A stretch of DNA of 64,000 nucleotides from Pyxicephalus adspersus. Lineage: Eukaryota > Chordata > Amphibia > Anura > Pyxicephalidae. The translations under genes were made by a program, and so were the position numbers. The first letter of the stretch is position 1, and each line of letters starts with the position of its first letter. Of the stretch, positions 61,156 through 64,000 are shown piece after piece. The notes beneath the pieces were generated by a model that made no database searches, was not told where the DNA came from, and saw only the letters and a list, made by a program, of their open reading frames with translations. Where the stretch lies: the NCBI RefSeq assembly GCF_032062135.1, contig NC_092859.1, forward strand, positions 130,882,018-130,946,017, written 5' to 3'.

Positions 61156-62714
61156 TGCTTTACACTTGTATCTTTAATTATGCAACGTATGGAGCCATCA
61201 GTGCATGGGCTCACCAACCATATATAAATATTTATTACAGCATTACAGTTAATGGTGCACCTAGAAATTATTTCATGCTTTTGTGCCTCTAATAATACCA
61301 GCGCATAGCGTGTAGTGTGCAAGCATGCTATATGTGAAGAGTAACGCGTTTCTGGCACAAGGTCAGCTTTTTTTAAGACAAGCTGGCTACTTTCCACCAA
61401 CTGATGAAAGACACCATTCATAAAATTAACTCATGATTATTTAAAACTGGTGTTTTATATCAATGATGAGCTGTATAACGATTGCTCTGTGTCCACTGCT
61501 ATAGTCTACTATTGAAAGTCAAATATTGTTGGTACCTGTAGCATACAGCTGTCTTATAATTTAAGAACAGTGAGGTAGACTCGCAATGAGACTTTGCAGA
61601 AAGGTTTCTTTTTTTATTTATTTATTTTTTAATGAGTTTTACTTTTGGATAATACTGTATGTGTATATATTAGTCAAAGAGGCAAGAAATAATACAACAT
61701 TCAATGTTGCATTGGGGCAACATATATTTTATATTAGACCCGGGAACACTAAGGTAACATATCTGCATTGTAGGGGTGTTGTTAAGTGTTGTGTTAGATA
61801 AAAAGGGTCATGTGCAGTTTTAAGCACATTGAAGTTTGTTAAAGTCAGACCTAATCAAAACTAACCAAAACATGGAATTCAGGACTGGACAGTAGTGCTG
61901 TATAAGAGTGAGCTCAACCAAGTGCAAACTTATTAGGATAAAGTTGGTATTGCAAATATAATTATTAAAGTTGACATTTTAATTAAAGGTTTTTCAAGGC
62001 AGAAAAGTCATTCTGAAGATTACTCAAAGTATAAGCAGATACCTTTGGGTTTCTGCATTTATTACTTAAGAGAATCTCCATCCAACCTATTTTTTTTTTT
62101 GATAGGAAAGGGTTATACCGCTGCTGGTTAGGCCACTGGGAAGATTACTCCTCACTTCATATTCCAGTGACAGGAGGTCAGAGAGACTGAAAATAATGAG
62201 AAATCTCTCTTGAATACAGAAAGAGAAACAAAGCACTTGTTTTCAATGGATTATGGAAAGGTTAGAACCTCTGTGAGATTTTTCTTGCTGTGTGTTCCTG
62301 ACCCAAGCAGCCCCTATTACCCTCATTACTTGTACTATTGTACTAAAAATGTAAGAGGGTCTCTTCCTTGTAAGGTTACAATAAAGAAATACTAACATGA
62401 CACGTAATCTAACCCTATCCTAGGGGAAAAAAACATTTTGTTTGGATCGAAGTTTGGCTTTTAGAAAACCAAGCATTTGTCCTGACTTGTCCACCATTGT
62501 TATAAAAATGCACATGCCAAGGCCAGCTTAAATAACATGACGAACTTCAAAAAATATAAACTGGCTGGTGCCTATCTCATTCTTCTGATTCTTCAACTAT
62601 ACATTTGTTTCACAAGTATAAATCCACCATAATTTATGTAATATATAATAAATATATAGATATAATGTATACTTTACCTTTTTACTGTTTGTAAAATGCT
62701 ATTTATGCATTGAC

Positions 62715-63010
62715 AATATCTATGTAGCATGGTCGCTCAGGTTCAAATCATGGCCAAGGCACTATCTGCATGGAGCTTGCAGGTTCTCCCTGTGTTTGCG
62801 TGGGTTTCCTCCGGGTGCTCTAGTTTTCTCCCACATTCCAAAAACATGCAGTTAGGCTAATTGGCTTCCCCCCAAACTGACCTCAGACTATGTAAATGAC
62901 ATATGACTATGGTAGGGACATTAAAATGTGAGCCCCTTTGAGTGACATGACTATGGATGGATGTAAAGTGCTGCATAATATGCTGGTGCTGTAAAATACT
63001 GTATGATAAC
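62715..63010. repeat. non-LTR retrotransposon tail-like repeat
   Basis: Contains 'tgcatggagcttgcaggttc', 'gcgtgggtttcctccgggtg', then a tail 'gtgctgcataatatgctggt' and a degenerate 'aataat' end. These are typical of L2/CR1-like 3' tails in fish and frogs. The assignment rests on recall. Confidence 0.6.
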
Positions 63011-64000
63011 AATAATGTAGCAATACTGTACTGAGTACCCTGCACCACTGGGCAGGGACAATTTTACACTGCTGGGCAGTGGGGGCAAAAGATCCCTGCA
63101 TCCCCTGCCATTGTGTCTGGGGGACCTTGGAGAAGGTTATGTAATGTTTTTAAGTATTGTGTATAATTTGTACACTAAAAGGATCTTTATAAGAAAAATA
63201 CAATTTCTTTTCTTGTGGACTGGTGTACCACTGAAGTCTTCGGAGAAATATAAATAATAAGATATGGTATGTGGCACTCCACATTATGGTAACAACTTTA
63301 TTTTAATGTTTATTATTGAAGAAATACATTGTTAATAAAGGTAATGACATATGGTTATTATACCTATTTAATAATTAAGTAATAGTTAAATTTAAAAAAG
63401 TTACTTACAATAATTATTACATTTCACCAGGAATTGCATCATAAATAGCTATGCATAGATAAGATTGACAGGTTGTGGTGAATATGTTCATGGTCTCTAA
63501 ACACAGATCAACAAGATTTATCAAATCCTTCTTTTTGCATCTTGAGTCTTTGTTGAACTAGAAATTTAATAGAGCAGCTGAGGATTTTACAATCTTTTGG
63601 AAGATGTGAAAAAAGGGATGTGAACTCTAGCACACCCCGTAAAGCATAAATTTCTTACCAAAAGAATATGTGCTCTGTACATTAGGTCAATAATTACTCA
63701 CTTTCTTTGGACATCTACCAAGGAGCCCCGCCTTTTAAAACACAGCTCACAATTTTTAAAGTGTAACCGGGCCCAGGAGTAGCAGAAGGGTCTTGATATA
63801 TACCGGTGGCTCATGTCTTAACCCCCGCAAGGTTTTGGCAACAAAAGCTTGGATTTCATGTCTCAACACTTTCAAAGGTTAAACAAGAATAAAATGTTTG
63901 CAGAAAGGATGTTACTAACTCATACCTAATGTAAATAGTAACATGCTCTGGAGTTTTTAATTGGTTCTGATTTTTAAACAAGCTGGTGCGTTAATGAGTC

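Larger units (their letters stand above)
50806..64000 (-). other. 5' side intron of FBN1, over 13 kb, incomplete
   Basis: A scan for cysteine-rich EGF exons (EGF3 should end in a sequence joining DYRTG) found none, so the exon upstream of hybrid 1 is beyond 64000. The region holds a GATA microsatellite, a hAT MITE (52412-52717), family A and B fragments, a repeat block at 56271-56620 and LINE-tail-like sequence at 62715-63010. No gene was recognised. Confidence 0.75.

Noticed and set aside
36671..64000. A CRISPR array, operon or bacterial system
   Set aside because: The direct repeats seen are minisatellites without spacers, and the context is plainly a vertebrate intron.
51000..64000. EGF1-3 exons of FBN1
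   Set aside because: I searched by eye for a minus-strand cysteine-rich exon ending in a phase 1 donor and found none, so they are assumed to lie beyond the window.

Overview
This window is vertebrate nuclear DNA, most likely from an anuran amphibian. It is AT-rich, its exons are small and widely spaced, and its introns are full of palindromic MITE-like repeats, minisatellites and GATA microsatellites of a kind I associate with ranid-like frogs. The assignment to frogs is an inference from repeat style. No bacterial, viral or organellar gene was seen.

The only convincing host gene is the middle-5' part of fibrillin-1 (FBN1), on the minus strand. Twenty-four coding exons can be placed between 50805 (5') and 60 (3'). 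Read 5' to 3' they encode: hybrid domain 1, cbEGF1, cbEGF2, TB1, the proline-rich region, EGF4, cbEGF3-6, TB2 (two exons), cbEGF7-9, hybrid domain 2 (two exons), cbEGF10, TB3 and cbEGF11-15. This is human FBN1 order, corresponding to legacy exons 6-29. All 24 exons have GT donors and AG acceptors, all are phase 1 at both ends, and together they give 3210 nt (1070 codons) with no break. The unique region is proline-rich rather than glycine-rich, which points to FBN1 and away from FBN2. The exons for the signal peptide, N-terminal domain and EGF1-3 must lie beyond 64000. cbEGF16 to the C terminus lie beyond position 1.

Layout: 60-8055 is exon-dense (hybrid 2 to cbEGF15). 8056-16150 carries cbEGF6 to cbEGF8 with a 5'-truncated L1 insertion and palindromic MITEs. 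16151-33476 holds four exons separated by 2-6 kb introns that contain two minisatellites, nested MITEs and a dead Tc1/mariner-like transposon. 33318-36670 is a compact cluster (EGF4, Pro-rich, TB1, cbEGF2). 36671-48717 is a 12-kb intron rich in repeats. 48718-50805 carries cbEGF1 and hybrid 1. 50806-64000 is part of a large upstream intron with a clean hAT MITE and no recognisable exon.

The protein is a secreted extracellular matrix glycoprotein that assembles into calcium-stabilised microfibrils. Its EGF domains form rods, its TB and hybrid domains interrupt them, and latent TGF-beta complexes dock on the assembled fibrils. I found no new biological system. The second-look items are repeat biology (a 17-bp TSD around an L1, an arthropod-like mariner relic, a MITE nested in a MITE, a perfect 21-bp hairpin) and two very short introns of 81 and 83 bp.
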